Origin: a virus
DNA length: 35,311 nucleotides
Reading direction: 5' to 3' (one strand)
Virus record (IMG/VR): IMGVR_UViG_3300010400_000036
Span: 1-35,311 of that record
The translations under genes and the position numbers were made by a program. This document shows, one piece after another, positions 21,607-29,947 of the stretch (the first letter of the stretch is position 1; each line of letters begins with the position of its first letter). Below the pieces are notes generated by a model, which was given only the letters and a program-made list of their open reading frames with translations, had not been told where the DNA came from and ran no database searches.

Positions 21607-23289
21607 ATGGGCGTCAACATCATCGACAGCTTCTTCGTTGCCCTCGGCTACAAGGTTGACAGCAAGGGGCTCGACGAGTTCCAGCGCAAGGCCGGCGGTG
21701 TCCGAGATTCCATCCTGTCGATGGGGACCGCGATCACGGCGGCTGTCGGCGCCATTGCCGCGAAGACGATCGCCGACATCGGAAACCAGTTCGAGCAGAA
21801 CAAGATTCAGATCGCCGGCTTCCTGTCGGCGCTCGGCGTGTCGTCAGACTTCAACTCCGGCCTGGAGGACGCGGCGAAGATCATCAACCAGATCACGCTT
21901 GATGCCGCGAAGCTCCCTGGCTCGGCCGAGGAGTACGTCGACGTTTTCAAGGCCGGTCTTCCGTTCTTGGTCAAGGCTCTGCCTGGCGGATCGCAGCGCG
22001 ACATGGCCGACTTCACGAACAAGTTCACGGCCATCGGTAAGACCCTCGGCGTGGACGCCGACCAGATCGGCCGCGATCTCAACCTGATGATCGGTCCGAC
22101 CGGCCGCGCCGGGCAGCACGTCAAGACATTCCAGCAGATGGTGCCGTTCATGCGCCAGGTGAAGGGCCAGGCGAACCTTACCGCGCAGAGCTTCAACGCG
22201 ATGACAGCAACGAAGCGCGTGGAGTTGCTCAAGGCGGCGTTCGTGCCCCTGCAGCCAATGCTGGAAGCGTCCGCTAACAGCTTTGACGCCATGTGGGGCG
22301 CGTTCAAGTCAGGGCTAAAGCAGGTCACGCGCCTGGCCTCGTCTGGGATCTTCGAGGGGATGAAGAGAGGCCTCGATAAGCTGAACGCGATGTTCGTCGA
22401 CTCGCAAGGGAACTTGACCGAGTTCGGCAAGAGGGTCGTCGACACGGGAAAGACGATCGGTCGCGCGATCGTACAACTCGTGCAGGACGGAGCCGTCCTC
22501 GTCGGATGGCTGGTCGATCTGTACCACCATGGTCCGCTTGCCAAGGCGGCCCTGGCCGGCGTGGCCATCGCGATCCTGGGGATCAAGAATGCGCTGGCCG
22601 GCGGTGTGCTGGGGGTCGTGCTCTTGCTCGTCGATGATCTGATCCAACTGCAGACCGGTGGCACGTCAGTGATCGGCATGCTCCTCGATAAGTTCCCAGT
22701 GGCCACTCGGGTCGCCGGATTCGCTCTCGCCGCCCTCGGCGGCGCGATGGTCGCGTTCAAGCTGCGCGCAGTCGCGTCCATGGTCGCAGTGGCCGCGGCC
22801 AACGTCGCCGCCTTCGCTCCGTTCTACGCAGCAGGGGCTGCCATCGCCCTCGTCGCTCTGGCGATCTACGAGGTGTACCAGAACTGGGACCAACTCATGG
22901 GAGCTATACGCAGCGGGCCGCACGACCTCGCGGTGGCGCTCGGGTTCGGTTCGGCATCGGACACGGCAGCTCGGTCAGCGCAGCAGGCAGCGTTCGGCCG
23001 CGGGGCCAGCGCCTCGGGCGCGGACGTGATCTGGAGGAACCCCAAGACGGGCCTGGAGGAGACACATCCGCCGGGCTGGATCCCGCCCACGCCGACGATG
23101 ACGGGTGCCCAGGCCGCGGTTGGCGGGGCGACCACCACCACGCAGACAAACGTCACGAATGTCACCGGCAACACCTTCCAGATCGACGGCAGCAAGGACC
23201 CGAAGGCCACGGCCGACGCGATCATTAAGAAACTCGCCGAGACGGCCCAGCAGGTTACCCGCAACGGACAGACCGGGATCCACCTCTGA
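21607..23289 (+). CDS. Tape measure protein, 560 aa
   Basis: ATG 21607 follows the chaperone extension by 3 nt. The N-terminus (VNIIDSFFVALGYKVDSKGL, DEFQRKAGGV) has the form of tape measure starts of small myophages. A long Gly/Ala-rich helical region follows, with several hydrophobic stretches (AKAALAGVAIAILGIKNALA, GVLGVVLLLV, AAIALVALAIYEVY) at about 310-440 that could enter the host membrane. The C-terminal 100 residues are Thr/Ala-rich (GGATTTTQTNVTNVTGNTF). At 560 residues the ruler relation of about 0.15 nm per residue predicts a tail of 80-85 nm. The chaperone/frameshift gene directly before it is the classical neighbour. Confidence 0.88.
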   Translation: MGVNIIDSFFVALGYKVDSKGLDEFQRKAGGVRDSILSMGTAITAAVGAIAAKTIADIGNQFEQNKIQIAGFLSALGVSSDFNSGLEDAAKIINQITLDAAKLPGSAEEYVDVFKAGLPFLVKALPGGSQRDMADFTNKFTAIGKTLGVDADQIGRDLNLMIGPTGRAGQHVKTFQQMVPFMRQVKGQANLTAQSFNAMTATKRVELLKAAFVPLQPMLEASANSFDAMWGAFKSGLKQVTRLASSGIFEGMKRGLDKLNAMFVDSQGNLTEFGKRVVDTGKTIGRAIVQLVQDGAVLVGWLVDLYHHGPLAKAALAGVAIAILGIKNALAGGVLGVVLLLVDDLIQLQTGGTSVIGMLLDKFPVATRVAGFALAALGGAMVAFKLRAVASMVAVAAANVAAFAPFYAAGAAIALVALAIYEVYQNWDQLMGAIRSGPHDLAVALGFGSASDTAARSAQQAAFGRGASASGADVIWRNPKTGLEETHPPGWIPPTPTMTGAQAAVGGATTTTQTNVTNVTGNTFQIDGSKDPKATADAIIKKLAETAQQVTRNGQTGIHL

Positions 23290-23942
23290 TGGCACTCGCC
23301 TGGATCATCAACGACACCACGGCGCTCGAATTCGACGCGACGGTGCGCGAGTCGCACACCTCCGAGGCGACGGTGACGGAGAACCCAATCGAGAGCGGAG
23401 TCTCCGTCGCCGACCACGCATACATGAACCCGCTGCGCTTGGACATCGAGGGCGCCGTGTCTGATCTGCCGTTGAACACGGCGATCACTGATGACCTGTT
23501 CGGGAGCGCCTCGGCCGCTGGGGAGCTTACACGTTCAGCACAGGCGCTCAAGGTACTCCAGGACCTGCAGTCGTCGTTCACTGTGTTCTCCATTCAGACG
23601 GGACTGCGTCTCTACCAGAATATGATCCTCGTCTCGCTGGCGGCCGACCAGGACGCCTCGACGGCGCGCATCCTCGTGTTTCGCGCCTCGCTGCGAGAGG
23701 TGATCCGGGTGAGCACCCGCACGGTCACCTACCCTCCGCGTGCGCCCGGCAAGACCACGCGCCAGGCGTCGAAGCCGGTCAAGGCAGGAGAGGTACAGGG
23801 CAAGGCGCCTGAGGACACGCCGACGCGCAAGTCGATCCTGTCGGAGATGCTCGGGGTCGATACCACCGAAGGCCAGGCGATCGGGGATGCCAATCCCGAT
23901 GCAAGCCCAGAGCTTCATCGGCTGCTGGGTCCGGGATCCTGA
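23289..23942 (+). CDS. Dit-like baseplate protein (N-terminal domain type), 217 aa
   Basis: ATG 23289 overlaps the tape measure stop (TGATG). The first 150 residues carry the Dit-like pattern: FDATVRESHTSEATVTENPI then ESGVSVADHAYMNPLRLDIE, strands around QTGLRLYQNMILVSLAADQD and the ending FRASLREVIRVSTRTVTYP. This is the hub-forming N-terminal domain that connects tube and baseplate in Pam3-like tails. The C-terminal 60 residues are a hydrophilic, Lys/Thr-rich extension (KTTRQASKPVKAGEVQGKAP), probably flexible. It is coupled by TGATG to the next gene. Confidence 0.8.
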   Translation: MALAWIINDTTALEFDATVRESHTSEATVTENPIESGVSVADHAYMNPLRLDIEGAVSDLPLNTAITDDLFGSASAAGELTRSAQALKVLQDLQSSFTVFSIQTGLRLYQNMILVSLAADQDASTARILVFRASLREVIRVSTRTVTYPPRAPGKTTRQASKPVKAGEVQGKAPEDTPTRKSILSEMLGVDTTEGQAIGDANPDASPELHRLLGPGS

Positions 23943-24796
23943 TGCTCACCATACCGATCACGTCAGAGCCCGCGCAGTCCCTGAGCGTTCAACTCGAGGA
24001 CGGCAACAAGTACACCATCGACATGCGATGGAACGAGCGGTCGTCGTCATGGACGCTGGACATGACCCGAGACTCCGACCAGTTCCTGTTCCTGGCCGGC
24101 GTGCCCATGCTACTGGGCCAGGACATTCTCGCCCCGTACCACTTCGGGATCGGCGGCCTGACGCTTACCGACCTGTCGAAGGGAAGCGTCGACGCGAGTT
24201 TCGATGATCTCGGAGACCGCGTGATCCTAACGTCGCTCAGCGACCAGGACCTTTCCGACCTTGGAGCAATCGCCGGGATCGTTCGCTCTGGCGGGTCTCT
24301 TGATGGCTCAGGGTCCTCGGGACCAGGCGGCGGAGGCGGAGGCCCATCGTTGCCTCCGTCGGGACCTCCAGTAGGAGGTGGTGGCGGCGGCGTTGGTGGT
24401 GGAACGACGATCATCAACAACACTTTCGTAAACTACGCCACGGCCCTGGTAGACACGGAGGAGCACGCCGATCCCAGCGGCACGGAGGTGGTCATCAGCG
24501 AGTTCGCCGTCAACATGGACGTGAACCCTGGCGCCACGGTCACGCTCGATCTCAGCTTTCGTGCAGCCTCAGCGAGCGGAACGGCGACCTACCGGGCTTA
24601 CGTCGGTGGGGCTTTCGGTGCTTTGGACGGCGTGCTCGTCAACACGAGAACGCGTAGTGCTTCCACGTTTGCCAACGTGAACATGAACGGGTCGATCGCG
24701 AAGCCGTCCGGCATCGTGCCCGTAAAGGTCACCGTGCAGTCGAGCGGCGCAGGTGTCGACGCCTTCATCCGCGACCTCACTGGGAGCATCGGGTGA
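23942..24796 (+). CDS. Baseplate plug protein, Pam3 gp18-like (DUF6983), with extra C-terminal domain, 284 aa
   Basis: ATG 23942 in a TGATG overlap. Residues 1-100 fit the cyanophage Pam3 plug family: TIPITSEPAQSLSVQLEDGN, KYTIDMRWNERSSSWTLDM, LLGQDILAPYHFGIGGLT. These proteins of about 100 residues sit at the centre of the baseplate. Here a Gly/Pro/Ser linker (about 117-154, runs of Gly) leads into an added 130-residue beta-rich domain (TTIINNTFVNYATALVDTEE, VTLDLSFRAASASGTATYRA, VPVKVTVQSSGAGVDAFIRD). The extension resembles fibre-like domains and is not normal for this family. A similar Gly linker occurs in the fibre protein at 29947. The stop overlaps GTG 24793. Confidence 0.75.
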   Translation: MLTIPITSEPAQSLSVQLEDGNKYTIDMRWNERSSSWTLDMTRDSDQFLFLAGVPMLLGQDILAPYHFGIGGLTLTDLSKGSVDASFDDLGDRVILTSLSDQDLSDLGAIAGIVRSGGSLDGSGSSGPGGGGGGPSLPPSGPPVGGGGGGVGGGTTIINNTFVNYATALVDTEEHADPSGTEVVISEFAVNMDVNPGATVTLDLSFRAASASGTATYRAYVGGAFGALDGVLVNTRTRSASTFANVNMNGSIAKPSGIVPVKVTVQSSGAGVDAFIRDLTGSIG

Positions 24797-25737
24797 GCGC
24801 AGACGTCCTCCAGTGGATGAGGGAATGCGAGGTGGTCATCGGCGTGGCCTCCGCGGGCTCGGGCCTATCCGTGCGTGACCTTCGCATCCAGTTCGAGATC
24901 ACGAAGACGATCGGACGCGTTCCGAACACGTGCGAGATCAAGATCTACAACCTGTCGCCAGACAACGAGGCGAAGATCAAGGGCGAGTTCGACGAGGTAC
25001 TCGTCAACGCGGGCTACAAGGGCCACGCGCTGTTGATCTTCCGCGGTAACATCCGCCGGACCTTCCGGTACCGAGACGGCAACGACTACATCATGCAGAT
25101 CGACGCGGCCGACGGGGACAAGGACTTCAGGAAGTCCATCGTGAACACTACCCTTGCGGCGGGCAGCAGTTCCGCCCAGCTCCTGGACCACGTTGTGGGG
25201 ACCTTCTCCTCGACCAAGCGCGGTCACGCCGTCATCAAGGATCGGGCGCGCCTTCGTGGAAGGGTCATATCCTCGCCTTCGAGGGACGTGCTCGACGACA
25301 TCGCCGCGGAGAGCGACGCGCACTGGTCGATCCAGGATGGTGTGCTCGAGATCGTGCCGGTCGATTCCACGCTGCCCACGGAGGCGATCGTCCTTCGCTC
25401 CGACACCGGGCTGCTCGGCGCGCCCGAGGTTGACGACAAGGGCATCAAGGCCAAGTGCCTGCTCAACCCGGCGATCCGGGTGAACGGCAAGGTCCAGCTG
25501 GACAACAACGACCTGCGCGCGAAGATCAAGATCGAGCACGAGAAGAAGGCCAGCACCGTCACCCACCGCGTGACGTCGGCGAAGACGAAGAAGGAACTCG
25601 CGCGCCTCGATCCTGACGGCATATACAAGGTAGTCAAGCTGGTCCACAAGGGCGACAATCGAGGCTCTGACTGGACCACTGAGGTTCACTGCACGGCCCT
25701 CGCGAAGACGATACCGGCCGGAAAGCGAGCCGCCTGA
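24793..25737 (+). CDS. Baseplate hub protein (gp27-like), 314 aa
   Basis: GTG 24793 overlaps the stop of the plug gene (GTGA). The N-terminal part (LSVRDLRIQFEITKTIGRVP, NTCEIKIYNLSPDNEAKIKG) is typical of baseplate hub proteins of small myophages, where a tube-like domain includes 'N-c-I-IYNLS---'. The middle includes ALLIFRGNIRRTFRYRDGND and ADGDKDFRKSIVNTTLAAGS, and the end WTTEVHCTALAKTIPAGKRA. The order plug-hub-spike-gp25 fits Pam3. It connects tube and spike. The function is inferred from these motifs and order. The stop overlaps ATG 25737 (TGATG). Confidence 0.75.
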   Translation: MSADVLQWMRECEVVIGVASAGSGLSVRDLRIQFEITKTIGRVPNTCEIKIYNLSPDNEAKIKGEFDEVLVNAGYKGHALLIFRGNIRRTFRYRDGNDYIMQIDAADGDKDFRKSIVNTTLAAGSSSAQLLDHVVGTFSSTKRGHAVIKDRARLRGRVISSPSRDVLDDIAAESDAHWSIQDGVLEIVPVDSTLPTEAIVLRSDTGLLGAPEVDDKGIKAKCLLNPAIRVNGKVQLDNNDLRAKIKIEHEKKASTVTHRVTSAKTKKELARLDPDGIYKVVKLVHKGDNRGSDWTTEVHCTALAKTIPAGKRAA

Positions 25738-26519
25738 TGGCCGATTCGAACGCCACCATCGCGCAACAGGACGACCAGATCGCAGCCACCCCGGAGAGCG
25801 CGGCGGAGGCCTACGCCGACTCTCTCTTCAAGTCGATCAACCACTGCAAGCCAGGGATCGTCAAGAGCTACGACGCCGCCACGCAGACGGCATCCGTGCA
25901 GCCGGCGATTCGCCGCGTCTGGACCGATCGGGGTGCGATGGACCTGCCTGTTTGCGTGGACGTTCCGGTGGTGGTGCTCGGTGGCGGCGACCTCTTCCTG
26001 ACATTCCCGATCGCGGAGGGCGACGAGTGCTTGCTGCTATTCGGCGACCGCGCGATCGACTTCTGGTTTGACCGCGGCGGTGTCCAGGACCCGGCCGAGT
26101 ATCGCCTTCACGATCTCTCGGACGCCTTCGCGCTGGTGGGCGTGGCTTCGCGGCCGAGGATGCTGGCCGGTGTGTCAACGGACGCGGCCGAGCTGCGCAC
26201 GCGCGACGGGGCGACGATAGTGCGGGTGAAGGGCGGCCAGATCGATCACGTGGCGGACACGGTCAACGTGGGGGCCGATGCGGGGACACAGGCCACGGTG
26301 ATGGGGGAGACGTACCGGAGCGCCGAGGACACGTTGTTCAACGCTCTGAGCACGTTCGCATCGGTGCTGGCCGGGGCCTGCACGGGCGTCACGGATCTGC
26401 CCCATGAGCTGATCGCGATCAATGCGATCGGACCGGCAGCCTCGCCGCTCGTCACCGCGATCGGCACGTTCCAGGCCGCCGCCTCCACCTACCTTACGAC
26501 CAAGGCAAAGGTGCTGTAG
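25737..26519 (+). CDS. Membrane-puncturing spike protein, Gp138-like, 260 aa
   Basis: ATG 25737 overlaps the hub stop. Residues 35-135 show the Gp138 N-terminal OB-like domain: KPGIVKSYDAATQTASVQPA, DLPVCVDVPVVVLGGGDLFL, FPIAEGDECLLLFGDRAIDF. The part about 150-190 (AELRTRDGATIVRVKGGQID, VADTVNVGADAGT) is a beta-helix-like shaft as in spike tips. The C-terminus is helical (DTLFNALSTFASVLAGACTG). Gp138-type spikes form the trimeric needle that punctures the outer membrane when the tail contracts. Length is normal. The gp25-like gene starts directly after its stop. Confidence 0.85.
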   Translation: MADSNATIAQQDDQIAATPESAAEAYADSLFKSINHCKPGIVKSYDAATQTASVQPAIRRVWTDRGAMDLPVCVDVPVVVLGGGDLFLTFPIAEGDECLLLFGDRAIDFWFDRGGVQDPAEYRLHDLSDAFALVGVASRPRMLAGVSTDAAELRTRDGATIVRVKGGQIDHVADTVNVGADAGTQATVMGETYRSAEDTLFNALSTFASVLAGACTGVTDLPHELIAINAIGPAASPLVTAIGTFQAAASTYLTTKAKVL

Positions 26520-26909
26520 ATGGCCACCCAGCGCGTCCGCCGTCTCGATTCATCGCACGACAAGACTTTTGGACGCGGCGCCGCCAACTTCGCCAGCGGG
26601 TCCGAGTCGGCCGCTCAGCGCCTACGCTGCCGGCTCAAGCTGATACGCGGCGAGTTCCGCCTGGACCAGGACGCCGGCGTGCCCTGGTGGCAGCTCGCCG
26701 ACTCGGCTGTGCGCCCCATCATGGGCGTGCCGCGCGATCCGTCCTACGTCGAGGCGACCATCAAGGCCACGATCCTGGGGACGGACGGGATCGAGAGCAT
26801 CGTGTCGTTCACTATGTCGTTCAACGGATCGACCAGGCGTCAGTCGATCTCTTTCGTGGTCCGCGACGTCGATGGCAACCTGGTCTCAATTCAGGACGTG
26901 GGCCCGTAG
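26520..26909 (+). CDS. Baseplate wedge protein, gp25/W-like, 129 aa
   Basis: ATG 26520 follows the spike stop without gap. The middle LKLIRGEFRLDQDAGVPWWQ, GVPRDPSYVEATIKATILGT and the ending ISFVVRDVDGNLVSI correspond to gp25-like wedge proteins, whose 'L-t--GEw-ld---G-pw' start is well known and which initiate sheath polymerisation. The baseplate J gene follows after 30 nt. This pair is conserved in contractile tails. Confidence 0.85.
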   Translation: MATQRVRRLDSSHDKTFGRGAANFASGSESAAQRLRCRLKLIRGEFRLDQDAGVPWWQLADSAVRPIMGVPRDPSYVEATIKATILGTDGIESIVSFTMSFNGSTRRQSISFVVRDVDGNLVSIQDVGP

Positions 26910-26939
26910 GCAGATGCTGATGAGGCGCCGCAGAATGGA

Positions 26940-28091
26940 GTGTCCGTGACGACAATCGACGATATAGGATTCCACAGGACGCGCCTCGACCAGCGCCTGG
27001 CCGACCTCAAGTCCGCCTACCTGGCCGTCTACGGCAGCGACTGCGACCTCTCGCCCGAGAGCCCTGACGGCCAGATTATCGCGGCCTGGGCGGAAGTCAT
27101 CGCCGACCACGACGAGCTTCTTGAGGCCGTCTACAACGGCCGCAGCGCCGCGGGGGCTCGTGGGGCCGCCCTCTCGCGCCTGGCACAGCTCAATGGAGTC
27201 ACGAGGCACGCGGCGTCGTTCTCAATCGTCGACATCACGCTGACCGGCACGAACGGCACCCTGGTCCCGGCCGGATCGCTCATCTCGACGACGGAAACCC
27301 CCGCGGCCACGTTCGCGACCGTGGCCGATGTGACGATCGGAGCGAGCCCGACGGCCGGCCAGGCGCGGGCGACGGCCTCGGGTCCCGTCCATGCGCCAGC
27401 TGGCACGCTGACCAACCGCCTCACCGTCATCGCGGGCTGGACGGGGGTTACCAACGCAGCGGATGCGTCGATCGGATCCTTCGAGGAGACCGACGCCGAG
27501 CTCCGGGCCAGGCGCCTCGCCTCGGTGGCACTTCCCAGCCAGGGTATTCTCGACGGCCTGTTCGCTGCGCTGGCGCAAGTAGACGACGTATCCCACGTGG
27601 CCGTCTATGAGAACCCCAGCGATTCAGTGGACTCCGACGGGCTGCCTCCGCACTCGGTGAACGCCGTGGTGGACGGAGGATCGGCTGCAGATATCGCCCT
27701 GGCGATGTGGACGCACAAGAGCCTCGGGGTGACGCTGGTCGGAGCACAGACACAGGACGTCCCCGACACGCAGGGGATAGCGCACGCGATGCGGTGGGAT
27801 GTTCCTGCTCCGACCCTCATCTACGTGACCGTCCAACTCGCGAGTACGGTAGGCTCATCAACTAAGTCCGCCATCCGCGATGCCGTCGCGGCCTATGGTG
27901 ATGCCAACTCCCAGATCGGCGGCGACGTCATCTGGTCACAACTATTCATTCCGGTGAACAGCGTCCCTGGGCTGAACGTGCTGGCCATCTTCGTTGGCAC
28001 TGCGCCGAGCCCGGCTACCCAGGCCAATGTCGTGATCGCCTTCAACGCGATCGCGCGCTGGGACATTTCTCGCATCGACGTGACGCCGTAG
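26940..28091 (+). CDS. Baseplate J-like (gp47 family) protein, 383 aa
   Basis: The start is GTG 26940 or GTG 26946 (no clear Shine-Dalgarno; MSVTTIDDIGFHRTRLDQRL). Typical parts are YGSDCDLSPESPDGQIIAAW, ARGAALSRLAQLNGVTRHAA, LTGTNGTLVPAGSLISTTET, then EETDAELRARRLASVALPSQ and EVALAM-like HSVNAVVDGGSAADIALAMW. The end (LNVLAIFVGTAPSPATQANV, FNAIARWDISRIDV) is the usual C-terminal domain of the family. It forms the baseplate ring wedge with gp25 and the DUF2612-like protein. The latter should follow directly, but two minus-strand cargo genes interrupt the order here. Confidence 0.9.
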   Translation: MSVTTIDDIGFHRTRLDQRLADLKSAYLAVYGSDCDLSPESPDGQIIAAWAEVIADHDELLEAVYNGRSAAGARGAALSRLAQLNGVTRHAASFSIVDITLTGTNGTLVPAGSLISTTETPAATFATVADVTIGASPTAGQARATASGPVHAPAGTLTNRLTVIAGWTGVTNAADASIGSFEETDAELRARRLASVALPSQGILDGLFAALAQVDDVSHVAVYENPSDSVDSDGLPPHSVNAVVDGGSAADIALAMWTHKSLGVTLVGAQTQDVPDTQGIAHAMRWDVPAPTLIYVTVQLASTVGSSTKSAIRDAVAAYGDANSQIGGDVIWSQLFIPVNSVPGLNVLAIFVGTAPSPATQANVVIAFNAIARWDISRIDVTP

Positions 28092-28098
28092 TGACCGC

Positions 28099-28116
28099 CG
28101 CCAGATCCTACTGGTG
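28099..28116. terminator. Weak hairpin at convergent gene ends
   Basis: CGCCAG (28099-28104) can pair with CTGGTG (28111-28116; one G-U pair) around a 6-nt loop, between the baseplate J stop and the lipoprotein stop. No T-tract is present on either strand. It is only a possible bidirectional terminator. Confidence 0.25.
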
Positions 28117-28635
28117 ACAGCTCTCGCAGCTACTCACGCACAGAGAACTGCCCCAGCACGGAAGCACCGACAGATCGTAGGCCGGAGGGTAGTTACCGTA
28201 GTTGCAGATCGCGGCACGAATACCGCAGAGAGTCGAAGCCGCGCAGCGCTGTTCATGCGGAACCGCGCCCGTGGCAGGGCACAGAGGCACCTGGGCGCAT
28301 GGCTGGTTCGGCAAGCACACTTCCATGGTACCGCCCGCTCCTCCAACCGTCGGCATGCCGCCGATGCCAGGCGAAGCCGCCCCACCTGTTCCATGGCCTC
28401 CGCCGGTGCCCGCCACGACCGCGGCGCCTCCTGTGCCCGGAACCGCCAGGCCGCCGGTCCCAGCAACCGTGGCACCGCCTGCGCCACTAGCGTCTAGTTG
28501 GGCCAGCACGCGTCCTCCGGTGCCAGGAGAACCGGCATCGGGAGCCTCGGCCGAAGTGATCTCGCCGCATCCGGCCGCCAGAGCGCCCAGCAGCAAGATC
28601 CTCGTCCCGCATCGCCGCATCGCCGTGGTATTCAT
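28108..28635 (-). CDS. Phage-encoded lipoprotein with GTGG-rich linker, 175 aa
   Basis: Minus strand; ATG 28635 has AAAGG 7 nt upstream. A signal peptide with RILLLGALAAGC ends in a lipobox (LAAGC, lipid-attached Cys 23). A Gly/Thr/Ala-rich linker follows (about 35-105), built of GTGG-, GAGG- and GIGG-type units. A Cys-rich C-terminal domain (CLPNQPCAQVPLCP, CAASTLCGIRAAICNYGNYP, CWGSSLCVSSCESC) has about a dozen cysteines. The style is typical of myxobacterial secreted lipoproteins, so the gene was probably acquired from such a host. Phage lipoproteins often block receptors against superinfection. An outer-membrane spanin is a less likely alternative. It is a moron between baseplate genes. 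Confidence 0.75.
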   Translation of the reverse strand: MNTTAMRRCGTRILLLGALAAGCGEITSAEAPDAGSPGTGGRVLAQLDASGAGGATVAGTGGLAVPGTGGAAVVAGTGGGHGTGGAASPGIGGMPTVGGAGGTMEVCLPNQPCAQVPLCPATGAVPHEQRCAASTLCGIRAAICNYGNYPPAYDLSVLPCWGSSLCVSSCESCHQ

Positions 28636-28776
28636 CGTGGAGCCTTTCTGGCGGTGTATGCCGCCCAGGGGTCAGGCGCCGTCTCGGGGTACCAGCCCGG
28701 GGCGGCGTCGTCTATTGGGCCAAGGATGAGGCCATGTCGGTCCCGGTGTCAAAGACGGGACGGGCGTTCAGGTAGG
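28636..28776 (-). promoter_or_regulatory. Leader region of lipoprotein gene with a -35-like TTGACA
   Basis: These 141 bases lie between the two minus-strand genes. On the minus strand TTGACA occurs at 28752-28747. The matching -10 area (28729-28724, TCATCC) is poor, so a strong promoter is not shown. The distance suggests the lipoprotein has its own leader rather than simple coupling to the zinc-ribbon gene. Confidence 0.35.
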
Positions 28777-29235
28777 CTAGGGCTCACCAGGCATGCCCGC
28801 CCTCGCGCAGTCCGCGCGCTCGATCTTCTTCCATTCGCGCAGGACTTCCTCCTGCTTGGCCTGTATCAGAGCAGCCGACACGAGTCCGGCCTGGACGCAG
28901 GCGTCCATCTTAGATCCCGCCTTTTTTGCGACCACCCACTGCTGGACTGCGTCCTTCGCTACCTGGCGCGCTATGTCATCTATCTCTCGCTGCACAACTT
29001 GCCCGGCGAGGGACTCGACCACGTCAGGTGCACGCAGGATCGGGTCCTCTGACCGCGGGCTGGATGACGATCCGAAGACCACCCACGCGAAGAATAGACA
29101 GGCGGCGACCAGGACCACGCCCGCGACACGATTGATCCGCTTCGCGTCCCCCATCCCGCGGACCGGGGCGCCGCAGTTCTGGCATTCACTCGCCTCGGTC
29201 GCGAGATCCAGACCACATCTTACGCAAGCAGCCAT
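28777..29235 (-). CDS. Zinc-ribbon plus single-membrane-segment protein, 152 aa
   Basis: Minus strand; the frame opens at 29271 (TTG), but ATG 29235 is preferred because it begins directly at the zinc ribbon (MAACVRCGLDLATEASECQN, CGAPV; cysteines 4, 7, 18 and 21). ATG 29247 is also possible. A hydrophobic segment (VAGVVLVAACLFFAWVVFG, about 37-55) follows, then a Ser/Pro linker and a long helical domain (VESLAGQVVQREIDDIARQV, AKDAVQQWVV) with two more cysteines. Bacterial zinc-ribbon membrane proteins of this design place the ribbon in the cytoplasm. It lacks a recognised family and sits beside the lipoprotein, possibly as a functional pair. A role in exclusion or lysis is speculation. Confidence 0.6.
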   Translation of the reverse strand: MAACVRCGLDLATEASECQNCGAPVRGMGDAKRINRVAGVVLVAACLFFAWVVFGSSSSPRSEDPILRAPDVVESLAGQVVQREIDDIARQVAKDAVQQWVVAKKAGSKMDACVQAGLVSAALIQAKQEEVLREWKKIERADCARAGMPGEP

Positions 29236-29350
29236 GGCGGTCAGCATCGTCGTGCAATAAGGGTCCGTCAATCTGCGCCCCCGTTCAGGTCGCCGTTAAC
29301 CCGCGGAAATGGGGGGCCATCTCGCCTAGGCGTAAAATGGGCTTCGGCAG
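29236..29350 (+). promoter_or_regulatory. Divergent intergenic region with TAAAAT and palindrome
   Basis: These 115 bp lie between the minus-strand zinc-ribbon gene and the plus-strand DUF2612-like gene. They contain a GTTAAC (29294-29299), the perfect palindrome CGCCTAGGCG (29323-29332) and directly after it TAAAAT (29333-29338), 12 bp before ATG 29351. A TAAAAT this close to the start would give a near-leaderless transcript. No -35 match is seen. Part of it is coding if the TTG at 29271 is used. It may restart expression after the moron insertion. Confidence 0.35.
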
Positions 29351-29947
29351 ATGGCCGATCCCGAGGACACGCCGGCCGACTACATCGCCCAGGCGCGTAG
29401 CCGGATCGCTCAGCAGTACCAGCAGAGCACCCGCTTGCTTGCCGAGCTAGACGCGCTCACCGGGCCGATGCAGGAACTCGAGGACGCCACGGTAACCATT
29501 CCGTCCCTCGACGACATCGATGTGGCCGGCGGCGTCAACCTGGACGTCACCGGTGACATCGTCGGGCAGTCGCGGATCCTCGTCAACGGCGACATCGTCA
29601 CCGACGCCCAGTACCGCCTGCTGATCCGAGCTCGGATCGCGCGCAACGGGTCGCATTCTACTGGACCCGACTTCATTGCGTCCATCGGGATCATCTTCCC
29701 TGGCGCCCCGGTCCGGCTCTTCGACTTCGAGGGAATGGCGATCGGATTCCTTATCGGCGTCTCGCTCACGGCCGACGACATATCCGTCCTGAGCGGCGAC
29801 ATCCTGCCAAGGCCCATGGGCGTGCGGATCAATCCGCGCGGATTCTACGACCCGAACGCCTATTTTGGTTTCGCCGACGACCCCAACGCCAAGGGGTTCT
29901 CAGATGACACGATCCGCGGGCCTGGCAAGCTCGCCGAGGGGTTCTGA
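29351..29947 (+). CDS. Baseplate protein, DUF2612-like, 198 aa
   Basis: ATG 29351 with no strong Shine-Dalgarno. After a helical N-terminus (DYIAQARSRIAQQYQQSTRL), the core shows NLDVTGDIVGQSRILVNGDI then TDAQYRLLIRARIARNGSHS and GPDFIASIGIIFPGAPVRLF. The 'GdivGq-R------d--YR-li-A-i--N-s-gt---i' pattern is the mark of DUF2612/tail protein I-like baseplate wedge components that link the J protein to fibres. The C-terminus carries the flexible IRGPGKLAEGF. The stop overlaps ATG 29947 (TGATG). In related phages it follows J immediately. Confidence 0.75.
   Translation: MADPEDTPADYIAQARSRIAQQYQQSTRLLAELDALTGPMQELEDATVTIPSLDDIDVAGGVNLDVTGDIVGQSRILVNGDIVTDAQYRLLIRARIARNGSHSTGPDFIASIGIIFPGAPVRLFDFEGMAIGFLIGVSLTADDISVLSGDILPRPMGVRINPRGFYDPNAYFGFADDPNAKGFSDDTIRGPGKLAEGF

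Noticed and set aside
28747-28752. TTGACA on the minus strand as a full promoter for the lipoprotein gene
   Set aside because: The matching -10 position (TCATCC) is poor. It is kept only as a low-confidence leader annotation.
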